A DNA stretch of 64,000 nt, taken from positions 930,001 to 994,000 of the forward strand of contig JARWMV010000246.1 in NCBI GenBank assembly GCA_030998015.1, in the 5' to 3' direction. Every line of letters starts with the position of its first letter. Within the stretch, counting starts at the first letter, position 1. Under the pieces are notes generated by a model. It saw only the letters and a list, made by a program, of their open reading frames with translations, searched no databases and had not been told where the DNA came from. This DNA is from Ceratorhiza oryzae-sativae. Taxonomy: Eukaryota; Basidiomycota; Agaricomycetes; Cantharellales; Ceratobasidiaceae. A program made the position numbers and the translations under genes. Positions 43,142-55,071 of the stretch are shown here, piece after piece.

Positions 43142-45540
43142 TCAATTATTCTGGTTGTTATTGTTACCATTTCCTCCAGCTCCTCTAGGGCCTTCTGGGC
43201 CTGGTAGACCTGGTGGACCTGGTGGACCATCTCTTCCATGCCTGCCATCCCTTCCAGGGGGACCTTGGTCTCCTGGATGTCCTGGAGGGCCTTGAATCCA
43301 AGGATAAGGACCATTCAGAGGATTTCCAGGGGGCCCTGGAGGTCCAGGTGGTCCTGGTGGTCCTGGTGGTCCTTGTGGCCTAGGAGTATTGGGTGGAATA
43401 GGTGGAATGGGAGGAACATGAGGAATATGTCCTCCTCCTTGCTGAGGGTAACTTTGACCTACTGGAGGGTTAGGTGGCCCCTGTCCTCCTCCTGGAGGAT
43501 TAGGTGGACCTGCACCTCCTCCTGAAAAATTCCTACCACTAGAGGCAGGAGGTCCAGTGGGAGGAGGTCCTGGTGGCCTCCTAGGTGGAGTAGAAGCCAG
43601 ACCAGAGAACCCTGGTCCTAGATTAATCACAAAGGGTTGATAAGGATCAAACCTCTGAGTTCTAAATGTTTCAGCTTCAGTAGGTCTAGAGACTTGTGGC
43701 ATATGTATGCTAGCACCTGCAGGCAATTGTGACTGAGGTACTAATGGCTGGAAACCTAATAAGGTATTCCCTTCAGGACTATAAACTGGCATCTTTGAAG
43801 GATCTCCAGTCATAGTTACAGAAGGACCAGTAGGCTCTCTAAAACCTTCAGCCCTATGATCTTCTGTGGGCCTGCCTGCTTCAGCATCTGAAGTTCTATT
43901 AGAACTCCTATGCCTAGGTCTCCTAGCTCCTTCCTCAGAAGAGTCTTCTTCACTAGGAGTAACAATAAAGGGAACAGCTCCTTGAGGAACAGTCCCAGAG
44001 TCATCCCTTACTGGCCTAGAAGGGGTTATTGGCTCTCTAGGGGGGTAAGGAGATGCTGGTCTTCCAGTATACTGTTCATGAGGTGGAAACTCTTCCTCAA
44101 TAGTGACTGCATGACCTTTGCTAAGTTGACCTCTAAAAGGTTCCTTCCTAATAGCATTGTCAAAGGATTGACAAGGTCTAGCAGGTTTATTTACCAAGGG
44201 AGAGTCCTGGTCCTGATCAGTATCATCCTCATTTACTTCTCCAATAGTGGGTAAAGCTGAAGGACCAGCTTCAGTCACTTGAGCAGGAGGTAATAGAGGT
44301 TCTAGCACTCTTCCTGATTGCCTAGGGCCTACTCCTATGCATCTAGGATAGTCTTTATCTACAGGAGTAAATGAAGTTCCTAGATAACTCTCTAAGTAAG
44401 TAGAAGGACTTCTAACTCTCAGAATGCAAGTAGCTTCTATTTGAGAAACTGATTCTGGAGTGAATAGAGCTTGTAGCCTCTTCTCACTTGGGGTCCTTAT
44501 AGGAGTAATTGCACCTAAAGCTTCTGGTCTAGCTGGAGAACTAGTTACAGGGCCAATAAAGATTCTTCCTTGAGCCATAGCTGAAGTAGATGCAAATCCA
44601 GAAGGTTGAATTGCAGTTGTGGTAGTATCCTCAGCAGAATCATCTGCTATCCTTGTGATATCTTCCACTTCCTGCTCTTCTATTTGAACTAGCTCCTCTC
44701 CACCACTCACTGGCTCATCTGGATCCTCCTGAACTTCTAGAGGTTTGAATTCTAGACAACCAGTAGGAGATCTAATTGAGTCAATAGTGTGCTTAGGATG
44801 AGGGGCTGGAGCATATTCAGGAGTCTTGGATCTGCTCTCAGAATTTTCCCACATTATTTCATTGAGCTCCGTTTGCTTCCCTTTACCAAGGTCTTGCATA
44901 GCTTGGTGTTCAATAAAGAGGTAGTTTCAGGGAATGCAGGAACATCTGGGTGAGGTATAGGATGCCTGCTCCTCACAGGGAGCAGTTGGGACTTAAAAGC
45001 AGAGAGCTTAGTCCTAAAGCTCCTATGCCTGTTCAAGTCAATGAACATGACAGGTTCTCCAGATGCAGACCAAGACCATTCTGGCCTAAATGTACATAAA
45101 TAATCCAGTTCTTGTAAGAGATCCTTAAAGAACTCCCTACACCCAATAGATGGATATTTAATGTGCATTACATGGGGGTGAGGACATTCATATATCTTCC
45201 TACCCACAGCTCTAACTAACCTTCTCCTCTCTGCTATCTCTGGATGCATCCTTGTTAGGTTTGTCATCCTAGTAGCAGCAGGTTGGTAAGTCAGATGCCT
45301 TTGCTCTCTAGGAGTAAGAGCAATATATGAACTAGATCCATTAGGAGGGATAGGCAAATATTGTTCATAATCTACAGTATCTTGGTGATGATAACTATAG
45401 TCTGATTGTACATGCCTACATCCTGCATCACTTCCTACCATGGAATCTGATGCATAAGGATCTTCAGGTGGTAGAGGGTGGTGTGTACTGTCCCAAAAAC
45501 TTCCAGGGGCATGCATAGACATATTTGAAGTACTGGCCAT
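43142..45540 (-). pseudogene. gag: Element B gag N-terminal half with collagen-like tract
   Basis: ATG 45540 (MASTSNMSMHAPG). An 82-bp deletion after FPET (near 44925) shifts the frame; the rest is open from 44899 to the TGA at 43142-43144, where A has CAA (both from CGA). The collagen-like tract (about 43165-43390) again contains [12 protein letters not shown] and [10 protein letters not shown]. This copy has the full C and T runs missing in A. Confidence 0.8.
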
Positions 45541-45574
45541 AACAGTTCTTCTCCAATTCAAGATGAATTTGTAC

Positions 45575-45985
45575 TTAGGAATAATTTTCAAAATATGTTT
45601 CAGTTACAAATTGATAAATGGCTTGATAAACTGTATCCCAGTAGCTGGTATGGGGTGACCAGAAAGACCTAATAAATGTGTGTTGAACTTTTATTGGTTG
45701 TGGTTGATCAGGAAGATGTTGAATATAGACTTCAAATTCAAGTCCAGCACTTAGAGCACTTGATACTGAATTTATTGGAATATATGGCCTATAATTCCTA
45801 AAGGTAAATGTCAGAGTAATATGTGGGGGTGGACCACCAGTACTACTATAACCTAAAACAGTAATTGTAGGGTTTGGGGCTTGAATCCAGACAGGATCTA
45901 TCTCAAGAGCCCAAGATATGTTGTTGTATTCTGTGGTAAGAAAGGTATTTCTATACACAGAGTGGTCAAAATTGAGAAATTCTGT
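45575..45985 (-). CDS. Element B ORF1, 136 residues, unknown
   Basis: ATG 45985 (MEFLNFDHSVYRNTF), intact and close to A ORF1 (3712-4122) along its full length, with mainly conservative changes. It starts 77 bases behind the 5' LTR. Unknown function. Confidence 0.6.
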   Translation of the reverse strand, partial: TEFLNFDHSVYRNTFLTTEYNNISWALEIDPVWIQAPNPTITVLGYSSTGGPPPHITLTFTFRNYRPYIPINSVSSALSAGLEFEVYIQHLPDQPQPIKVQHTFIRSFWSPHTSYWDTVYQAIYQFVTETYFENYS

Positions 45986-46043
45986 TTTGGGCAATAGATT
46001 GACCAAAAATGGCAACGTTAGTTGATAGTTACTTGATGTAAGG

Positions 46044-46061
46044 ACCTGGGTTGCTTCACCA
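46044..46061 (-). other. Primer-binding site of element B
   Basis: On the minus strand TGGTGAAGCAACCCAGGT, one base from the LTR, identical to A. Confidence 0.6.
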
Positions 46062-46062
46062 A

Positions 46063-47375
46063 TGTTATGGGTCAGGGTACACTTGAGTATCTAGAGCTTA
46101 AGTAAATGTAGATATGTTAGTATACACTAATCATACTCAATACTTCTTAGACTAGAGTAAGAAGGCTCAAAGTAGTTGCAATGCAATCAAGTAACACTCA
46201 AGGTAGTCTTAATCTTTCACAGTGTAAACTCACTAATTTATAGGTATAAAGAGCAAGACTACTATGGTCAGGTTCCCTTAGATATCTTAAATGTAGTTCA
46301 GCCCTAGTTGCTTGGGCTAACTGATACTAATCTTAATACTAGACTTAAGCAATAGCTTATAGGATAGATGGAGGGCTGCCTAATGTGTGTACTTCCTCAG
46401 CTACAGGTACTTAGATTTCCTCTAATAGCCAGTACTTAATGTCACACTCAATCATGCAATATTGTATCCTTATATAACTTCTGTATATAAGATACAATGA
46501 ATCAGACAGTATATAAATAATATTGTACTTTATTCCTCAGTACTAGTTATATAAGAAATCACACACAGACAAGAGAAATAGAGAAAGAAAAAGGAAACCA
46601 ATAACCAGTCTGGGTTGAGTAGGAGTGAAGGGAGGTGGTCTGGAAGGGCCTCAGAGGAGGTCCTTTTACACCCTGAGGAGGGTATTCCAGAGCCAAATAG
46701 ATACATGCATGCCAGTGCAATCATCAAAAGAGGGTACTGCTATACTTGGGGTACGCCCTAGCCCAGTATAGGATAAGAGAGTAAAGACAGGGTGTGGATT
46801 GAAGGCATTAGTGCATCTGAGACCTGCTATTGGCTTGTAGATCATATTATCATAGTATATACATGTAATGAACAGAGTTTACATCTCAGTGAGTCATAAA
46901 GTGAGTCAGAGAAGCTTCTGGATCAATTTGGGAAGCTCTCCTGACTGACTGGAGTCATTAGATCTTGATTGATGGTCCAGTAAGATTCTAATGACCTTTG
47001 GGGCATTCCGGTGCGAGGATCTGGTGGATCGCGACGATCTTCGGGCAGCAGATACCGCCGAAGATTAGCTATCGATAGAGCATAAGATCGCTTTGATAGC
47101 GTAAGCGGTTGTCAAGATATGAGTGGTGCAATGTTGTAATCAATATCTCCTGATAAGAGGAAATATCGCAACCTCTATATCTCTCTGAGTTCTTAAGATA
47201 AAATCACGATAAAATATGCATTGGAAAGAGGAGATTTTGTACTATTTAATGGAACACAAATAGTACAAATTCATATGCATACAAATTCATTTAATTTCAA
47301 TAAAAATTACAGAGGCATCGCTTGAGGTTGGCAGAGCAGACTAAATTAATAGAAATATGTTAGTGATCCATAACA
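46063..47375 (-). repeat. 5' LTR of element B
   Basis: 1313 bp; plus strand starts TGTTATGGGTCAGGG and ends GTGATCCATAACA, the full family-1 LTR in reverse. Its TATA box is altered (minus strand GTGTAAAAGG). Confidence 0.92.
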
Positions 47376-48479
47376 AAAGGGGTACAAAATGGAAAAGCTG
47401 ACATCCTATCTTGACAAGAGTCACTTCAGAGAGAAGCAGCTAAAGAGGGGGGTGAAATCCTGCTGCTTATCAGCCCCAAGCTTTTCATTTTGGCAATTCT
47501 CACCAACCATTCCCTCAATGATCTCATGAGGGATGCGTTACCCAATGATAAAGCCATATCAAAGATTCTAAAGCCCCTCAAGGAAAACATCCAGGTTAAA
47601 GGCTGGTGTCTAGAAGATGACTTGTTGTACTACCACAACTGCATATATGTACCAAACAAGTCAAAAATCAGAAGAGCTGTCATAGAAAGCCAGCATGACA
47701 ATCCTGCAGCAGGGCACCCAGGGCATTTCAGGACACTAGATCTCCTGTCTCAAGACTGCTATTGGTCCAGAATGAAAAAATCTGTTGTTAATTACATTGT
47801 TATGGATCACTAACATATTTCTATTAATTTAGTCTGCTCTGCCAACCTCAAGTGATGCCTCTGTAATTAATTTGTGAAATACTTGAATTTGTATGTGCTC
47901 TGAATTGTACTATTTTCCGTTCCATTAAATAGTACAAATTTTCCGCTCTCCAACGCATATTTTATTAAGTTTTTATGATAAGATCTCAGAGAGATACAGA
48001 GGTTGTGATATTTCCTCTTATCAGGAAATATTGATTACAACATTGCACTGCTCATATCTCGGCAACCGCTTACGCTATCAAAGCGATCTTGTGCTCTATC
48101 GATAGCTAATCTTCGGCGGTATCTGCTGCCCGGAGATCGTCGCGATCCACCAGATCCTCGCGCCGGAATGGCCCGAAGATCATTAGAATCTTACTGGACC
48201 ATCAATCAAGATCTAATGACTCCAGTCAGTCAGGAGAGCTTCCCAAATTGATCCAGAAGCTTCTCTGACTCACTTTATGACTCACTGAGATGTAACCTCT
48301 GTTCATTACATGTATATACTATGATAATATGATCTACAAGCCAATAGCAGGTCTCAGATGCACTAATGCCTTCAATCCACACCCTGTCTTTACTCTCTTA
48401 TCCTATACTGGGCTAGGGCATACCCCAAGTATAGCAGTACCCTCTTTTGATGATCACACTGGCATGCATGTATCTATTT

Positions 48480-48856
48480 TGTCGACGACGACAAGTCAGG
48501 CAACAAGGGAAATAGTAAGAAAAGTAAAAGAACTTGTATTTGACGAGAGGTCAAGTTCTTGAGGAGTCCTCTGCGAACTTGACCTGGTTTATATACATAG
48601 TACGAGCCACATCATAACAAACAAGTCCGTACAGTGAGTCACGACAGATAAGAGATAGAAGCAGTAGAAGCAACTGCGGAACTGCGGAATTTCACATCAG
48701 AGTTGAAATACATCTCGGTTACCGGTCTGGAACATTCCCTGAGTCACATGACACAGATATACCATAAAAGGCATGTATGTTTTGAAGATGATCTCATAAA
48801 ATGTAGAAAATCGAGAAAATACTGTAGAGTGGATGTATGCGTGTCAGTTCGTGACA
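48480..48856 (-). repeat. 3' LTR of element H
   Basis: 377 bp; plus strand TGTCGACGACGACAAG to GTTCGTGACA, followed by CTTCCCCCC, the complement of the polypurine tract. Confidence 0.93.
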
Positions 48857-51800
48857 CTTCCCCCCTTCAAGGCACGGGGGTCCTGGGGTGCCTTTGGGTG
48901 CGACTTGACATAGTCAGCGATGAGTTCTGGTGCATTCACCAGGTCGTCATAGGTTAACCACTGTCGCTCGTCATAGCCAAGCCACTTGACATAGTATTCG
49001 AAGACGTTAGATCGTTTGTTGTATCGTGACTTTATGATCTGTTCCACTTCGAACTCTTCTTCCCCTTCAGGAGTTACCACAGGTGGTGGTGGGGGAACCT
49101 GACGGCCATAGGGGTCGTCTTTATATTTGGTCAGGAGTGAGACATGAAATACTGGGTGTATTTTCATGGTTATCGGTAGGTCCAATTTGTAGGCATGTGT
49201 GCCATGTTGTGCTACCACCTTGAATGGTCCAACTCTTTTGTGGGCCAGTTTCCTGGAGGCCTGCTGTGTCCGTATGTTTTTGGTATCAAGCCAGACTTTG
49301 TCTCCAACCTTAATAGCTTCAGGAATCCGATGCTTCTGGTCGTAGTATTCCTTGATCCTCTGGTTCGCTATTTCCAGGGCTGCCTTAAGTTCGTCATGGC
49401 CCTTTTGGAGCCATTCTGCATGGTTGTCCGCTAAGGGGAGTTCTGGTTCCTCCCTGTCCCCGACTGCTAGCCTTGGGTGGAAACCGTAGTTTGCGAAGAA
49501 TGGTGATTTGCCAGTTGAGGCGTTGACACCATTATTGTAGGCAAATTCAGCTAATGGTAGGAGCGAGACCCAGTCATCTTGTCTGTCTGATACATAGTGT
49601 CTGATGTACCCTTCCACTACTTGGTTGGCTCGTTCAGACTGGCCATCCGTCTGAGGGTGGTATGCTGTGGAGTAGGAGGGTTTTATATCCAGTCGTTTGT
49701 ATAAGTGCCTTAAGAATTTGGATGCAAAGTTGGGGCCACGGTCTGAGATTGTTTTCCGTGGTAACCCATGGAGTTTCCATACATATGTTAGGAACAGGTT
49801 GGCGCAATCCATAGCACTGGCTTCCGATTGACATGGAATAAAGTGGACCATTTTTGTCAGGCGGTCAACAACTGTAAATATGGCATCAAATCCCTCTGAC
49901 AAGGGTAGCCCGTAATCAGATTAGGTAATTTCCTCCCAAGGTTTTTCTGGTGCAGGTATTGGGTTTAAGAGCCCTGGGGGCTTGGTTGCTGTGCTTGTTC
50001 CTGATGCATGACTCGCAGTGTGTGACATATTCGTTGACTGATTTTTTCATTGATAACCATGTGTATTTGCGATTTAACAGCTCATATGTTCTGAACTGTC
50101 CTGGGTGTCCTGCTGCTGGACTATCATGACGGCTTTCAATGACCAGTTTGCGAAGTTCTTTGTTATTTGGGACGTAGATTCTGCCCTTGTGTCGTAAGAG
50201 TCCTTCATCCCATTCCCAATCTTTGACCTTCTCATTGTCATCTAGGGCTTTTAGCACTTTTGACAGGTGCTCATCCCCTGGGATAGCATCCCTAATGAGT
50301 TGTTCCAGGTCATGGTCTGGTGTGATTGCTTGTAACCACAGGGATTTTAATTCCAAAAATTGGTTTTGTGCAAGCAGAGCTTGGCTCTCACCCCCCTCTT
50401 TAGGGATGTGTCTAGACAGCCTAGAGAGTATGTCTGCCTGGCCATTCTTTGCCCCTTCAATATACAAAATCTTGAATTCGAACCTGGATAAAAACTCATG
50501 CCACCGTGTGACTCGACCGTTCAGTGGCCGATTTGTCTTCCAATACTCCAAATTCTTGTGGTCACAGACAATGTTTACTGGGTGTTCGGCCCCTTCTAGC
50601 AAATGACACCAGTGTTTAAGGGCCTTGATAATTGCCAGCATTTCTTTGTTGTAGATATCGTAGTTTCTTTCTGCTGGGACCATTGCCTTGGAGTAATAGG
50701 AAATTGGGTGGAGCATTCCGTCCTCTCCATATTGCAGTAATACAGCGCCTGTGGCATAGCCTGAGGCGTCGGTTTCCAAAATGAATGGTTTGTTGGGTTC
50801 TGGCTGAATTAGGAGGGGGGCTTCTTTTAATTTTTGCTTCAACAGATTCCATGCTTGATCCCTTTCTGCTGTCCATTCCCATTTTACGTCCTTTTTGACA
50901 AGTTCATAAAGACATCTTGTGATTTTTGAAAAGTCTTTTATGAAGTGTCTCAACCAATTTGCAAACCCCAACCCTTCCAGGACTTCGGTTGGGTTGGTAG
51001 GGGTTGGCCATTCAACAGCCTTTTCGACCTTGGCTGGGTCTACTTTAATTCCCTGGGGAGTCACTACTATTCCCAGGTAATCGACTTCAGTGACATCGAA
51101 AACACATTTCTCCAAGGCGCAATATAGGCCAGCTTTTTGGAGGCAACGTAAGACCTCCTTGACATGTTCATCATGTTCTTCCTGGTTTTTGGAGAATACT
51201 AATATGTTGTCCATGTAAATTACAACGTAAATGCCTTCGATGTCCTGGAATTCTTCTCGGATCATGGCCATGAAGGTTCCTGGTGCATTTTTTTGACCGA
51301 ATTGCATAACTAGAGGCTCATACAGCCCGTATTTGGTCTTGAACGCAGCCTTCCATTCGTCTCCTTCCCGAATTCGTATGAGGTTGAAACCCCACTTTAG
51401 GTCAAACTTGGTGAATATCTTTGCCCCCCACAAGGTTTCCACAATATCATTGATGTGTGGGAGTGGGTACACATTGGAGACAGTCATTTCGTTTAGCCGA
51501 CGGTAGTCAATGCACATGCGCAGCTTCCCATTCTTCTTTTTGACGAATATGACTGGGGATGCCATTGGTGACCTTGAGGGTCTGATATGCCCTGCTTTTA
51601 GTTGGCAATCCAAGGTTTTGCGTAATTCTGCATCTTCCTTGACACCCACGCTATATATGGGACCATGCCTCGGCTTGGCGTCTGGTTTTAAATCTATTTC
51701 CATATCCCACTTCCTATGGGGTGGTAATGGTTGGACGTTGTCTTCTTCGGCGAATATTTTCTGGAATTCTTTATATTTTGTTGGGAGGGAGTCTAAGGAG

Positions 51801-52369
51801 TCCAGCTGAAGCTCCTTAGGTTCATTTGCACGCACGTGCAAGGGTTTTGTGATGCAGTGCTTCAGGCATATTGGTGAGTTGAACTTCATGTCCTTCCCAT
51901 CCCAATCAATGTCGGGGTTATGGAATTTGAGCCATGACATGCCCAGGACTAAATCGTTTTTGCCGACGTTCACAACATAGGCACTGAGGATTTCTCGGTG
52001 CTCCTGAATGCACAACTCAAAGGTGCAGTAATGGGTCACAGACCCAGAGTCTATCTCCCTTCCATCGATTACCCTCAATTTCTTGGGTGTTTTTAGGGCA
52101 ACAGTAGGAATACGGTATTGTTTAATCAAATCTTCATGTATAAATACTGACGTGGCCCCTGAGTCTATCATGGCCCATCCGTTGAATTTTTTCATGTTAT
52201 ATGCAGACTTGTGTTCGGGGGTTATGCGCAGAGGGAATGCATGAAAGAAAAACTGTAGTTGTGATTGGTTTCCTAACGACATACATTCCATTTCCATATT
52301 TTTATTTTCATTATGTGCATTTTGTAACATAGCACCCAAGACCGCCCCCCTGGCACGGTTTGAGCTCAT
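48844..52369 (-). pseudogene. pol: Element H pol, nearly intact
   Basis: From the ATG in ATGA (52369) 817 codons are open: protease (MIDSGATSVF), RT (CIDYRRLNEM), RNase H (LETDASGYATGA), HHCC. Near 49980 two bases are missing (GGGGGCTTGG against GGGGGAACTTGG in E) and near 49915 three more, so the integrase core and chromodomain (49902-48844, 352 codons) are in another frame. The RT box is YMDN instead of YMDD: GAC-GAC became GAC-AAC, a CG to CA change that removes a catalytic Asp. The frame runs through the polypurine tract and stops inside the 3' LTR (48844-48846). Confidence 0.88.
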
Positions 52370-53754
52370 TCTTTTACCAACTCATCATCAGTTGTTTCTA
52401 CATCCTCAACCACTGCCTCGTATCCTGACATCTTGGCTGAGGGGCATTTGGCTGCAATATGGCCCCGTCCTCCACAGTTATAGCAGGTGTTCGTCCCCTT
52501 TCCTTTTCCTGCACTATCCAGATCCATTGCGTCTGGATCCTTTGCCTTTGGGGCCGCTGGCGGATGGTTGTCCTTCTTTATGTCCTTGAAGGATTCTTGT
52601 ACGTTGGTATTACTGCCATCATAGCGGACGGTTGGAACCGTGAAGCCCTTTGTATTAGGGCCAATGGCTACAATTTGACCTTTTACAGCCCTGCCATCTT
52701 TAATCTTGTATATGCGTTCCCCATTCTTGAATTTCTCCTTTTGGGGGGCGCTTTGGGGGTTATTCGCGGGCCTGCTAGTCAAAGCATTGTTGCTGCTGGA
52801 CTTATTGCCCCCATGAGATGTCCTCTTGCTGCCAAAGGAAATGAGGTGGCGGTCAATTTCCAGGGCCCGCTGTGTGAGCTGGGCAAATGTTTTTGTGCGG
52901 GGATCATAGTTTTGGGCCACCATGCTATCTGTTACGTCTGACGACAGCCCATCATAGAACTGATCACGCATGGCGGCATCGTTGTAGTTGAGGCCTGTGG
53001 AATATAAGTTGAATAGGGTGAGATAGTCCTGAACCGTCTTGGATTGTTTCAACTTCCACCACTTGTCGCGGTTATTTTCAGTGCGGTTCAGGTCCCCATA
53101 TCGGTGTGAATTCTGCCAGAATAAATTGGCATTGTGAAGCCAGGGGATTGCAGTTCCAGGGTTGAGAATTTCGAATTCTTCATACGAGTTAACCCATTCC
53201 GCTGCTGACCCTTCAAGATAAGAGGTGATGAAGGCGACTACTTGGTCAGCCGAGTGCCCACTCATGTTTGTATTGATATATCGGGCACATGCAATTCTGA
53301 ATGAGATGGCGTCTTCCCGCTTTGTGCCATCAAACTTTTGAGGGGCGGCCATCTTAACCTTTGCAGTCGACCCTCCAGAAGGAGCAGGTGCTGTTGGTTG
53401 TGGTTGGGCTGTACCCGTGGGAGCTAGTACTTGGACAGTGCCTGAGCCTCCCATGGAGGTGTTGATTTGCGCTTCAATGCGCGTGATAGTAGTTTGAAGA
53501 ATGGCTAACATTCCCACTAGGTTATTGACATTGGTGGCTAGTCCGGCCACATCCACATCTATTTTTGTCTGATTTGTGGTAAGTTTGGCCTTGAGTGAAT
53601 CTGTGTAGGTCTTATTATTGTGTTCGACATCCCCAATATCATTTTGGAGATTATTGGTTCGCTCTCGCAGTTCGTCCATTGATCGAAGCATATAGATGAC
53701 CTTATCTTCATCAGACATATTCGCCCAAGCAGGGGCAGGAGGTTGTGACGCCAT
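52366..53754 (-). CDS. gag: Element H Gag, 462 residues, intact
   Basis: ATG 53754 (MASQPPAPAWANMSDEDKV). Coiled coil, Ser/Pro linker, capsid domain (ISFRIACARYINTN; FWQNSHRYGDL with one residue fewer than D) and a good CCHC knuckle CYNCGGRGHIAAKC. Ends with ATGA overlap to pol, suggesting termination-reinitiation as the way pol is made. It begins 23 bp behind leader ORF c. Confidence 0.9.
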   Translation of the reverse strand: MASQPPAPAWANMSDEDKVIYMLRSMDELRERTNNLQNDIGDVEHNNKTYTDSLKAKLTTNQTKIDVDVAGLATNVNNLVGMLAILQTTITRIEAQINTSMGGSGTVQVLAPTGTAQPQPTAPAPSGGSTAKVKMAAPQKFDGTKREDAISFRIACARYINTNMSGHSADQVVAFITSYLEGSAAEWVNSYEEFEILNPGTAIPWLHNANLFWQNSHRYGDLNRTENNRDKWWKLKQSKTVQDYLTLFNLYSTGLNYNDAAMRDQFYDGLSSDVTDSMVAQNYDPRTKTFAQLTQRALEIDRHLISFGSKRTSHGGNKSSSNNALTSRPANNPQSAPQKEKFKNGERIYKIKDGRAVKGQIVAIGPNTKGFTVPTVRYDGSNTNVQESFKDIKKDNHPPAAPKAKDPDAMDLDSAGKGKGTNTCYNCGGRGHIAAKCPSAKMSGYEAVVEDVETTDDELVKE

Positions 53755-53777
53755 TTCAGAGAAGGTTTGATAGAATT

Positions 53778-54673
53778 CTAAAGGCGACGGAGACGGTAAG
53801 GAAGTACAGGGAATTGGGAATTGTTTTGGTAATATAGGATTTCTTTCCCCCGCACGAGTCTATAAATTTCGAAGTTTCTGATCCCCGCAAATCTTAGCCA
53901 GGTATCGTCCAAGTCCCAACTTTTGGTGTCTTGGCAACGGTATGGGCACTCCACCCTCTTCAATTTAGTTTGATCCCGCAGGAGTGTCTCCTTGGGGAGG
54001 ATTGACTTGGGCTGCTGGAAGGGATGTTTCTTCCTGAATTGGCGAGCCCGTGCCACTTAGAAAGGTGGGGTGAGGAAGGTCTGACGGCGTTGAGAAGATG
54101 GGGAAGGTGTACTCGTGGGGTTCAACTGTTTCTCGGACTATAGCTTCTAGTCTGAGATGGTCTTGGAGGAGGGATAGGTAGTCCTCCTGGTGTTCGCACA
54201 AACACTCAGTTAAGTATGCGCAACGGGCCTCGGCTTCGTGAAGTTTTTCACGGGTTTCTTCGTACTTATTCTGGTAATAACGGTACCTGTCTTGGAAGTT
54301 TTCGATAGTGTTTAACAGGTGACGAAGGAGCTGTTGACCGAGGTTCTCCAGCTTAGAGCTGGTTGCGAGGGATGGTGTAGTAATAGAGGAATTTGTCCTT
54401 CTTAGGACAATAGGGGCAGCGCGCGGGGAAGGTGGCTTCGTTTGGCTGACGGCAGATCTTGCACTCAGGGGCACCTGGCTCGGTGACGAAGGCTTGTTGG
54501 GCACGTCCAACTCTCTGGGGGCGGACTTTGATAATTACTACTCGGCTAAAATCGATGTGCCCTGCTTCTTCAAGGATACTTTCGACCGAGTTGAGGGTGA
54601 AGCAGTGGATCGATAGGTGTCCGAACCACCCACACAGACGGCAGCGCTGATCTTCTGTAAAAGGTTGTGCCAG
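53778..54673 (-). CDS. Element H leader ORFs a, b and c
   Basis: ORF a (stop at 54353): CRLCGWFGHLSIHC, CKICRQ, CPYCPKKDK, end TIPRNQL. Because the intron is gone, its frame now continues upstream through the PBS into the LTR without an ATG. ORF b (53965-54510): coiled coil (KYEETREKLHEAEARCAYL) ending AGSN. ORF c (53778-54056): ECPYRCQDTKSWDLDDTWL. The three phases are identical in order to D and E, although H is otherwise the best-preserved copy, so the frame changes are not recent decay. Confidence 0.55.
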
Positions 54674-54695
54674 ATTGTCAAGAACTTGACCTGAT

Positions 54696-55071
54696 GTCAA
54701 CGACGACAAGTCAGGCAACAAGGGAAATAGTAAGAAAAGTAAAAGAACTTGTATTCGATGAGAGGTCAAGTTCTTGAGGAGTCCTCTGCGAACTTGACCT
54801 GGTTTATATACATAGTACGAGCCACATCATAACAAACAAGTCCGTACAGTGAGTCATGACAGATAAGAGATAGAAGCAGTAGAAGCGACTGCGGAACTGC
54901 GGAATTTCACATCAGAGTTGAAATACATCTCGGTTACCGGTCCGGAACATTCCCTGAGTCACATGACACAGATATACCATAAAAGGCATGTATGTTTTGA
55001 AGATGATCTCATAAAATGTAGAAAATCGAGAAAATACTGTAGAGTGGATGTATGCGTGTCAGTTCATGACA
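54696..55071 (-). repeat. 5' LTR of element H
   Basis: 376 bp; plus strand TGTCAACGACGACAAG to GTTCATGACA. The primer site (plus strand TCAAGAACTTGACCT, 54679-54693) lies two bases outside it and includes the exon 1 side of the splice junction (54673/54674 nearby). Confidence 0.93.

Larger units (their letters stand above)
37021..47375 (-). mobile_element. Element B: inverted family-1 copy with internal deletion
   Basis: B has a full 5' LTR at its right end (46063-47375), the same PBS as A, ORF1, gag, a Gag-integrase fusion, the three accessory genes and a 3' LTR cut at 37021. It lacks about 3.3 kb relative to A: the end of gag, protease, RT and RNase H. It also has an 82-bp deletion in the gag N-terminal region. 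No nested elements are inside it, so it shows the uninterrupted layout of the family. Its right end sits in the RNase H region of element F (AAAGGGGTACAAAATGG follows). Confidence 0.9.
48480..55071 (-). mobile_element. Element H: youngest-looking family-3 chromovirus, leader intron removed
   Basis: 6592 bp, flanked by TATTT (48475-48479 and 55072-55076), LTRs 377 and 376 bp. It keeps many CG dinucleotides that are TG or CA in D and E. It is shorter than D and E mainly because the 345-bp leader intron is exactly absent. Gag is intact; pol has a frame break near 49916-49980 and an altered RT catalytic box. Confidence 0.95.

Noticed and set aside
52366..53754. H as a fully functional element
   Set aside because: Pol is out of frame after HHCC and the RT box reads YMDN.
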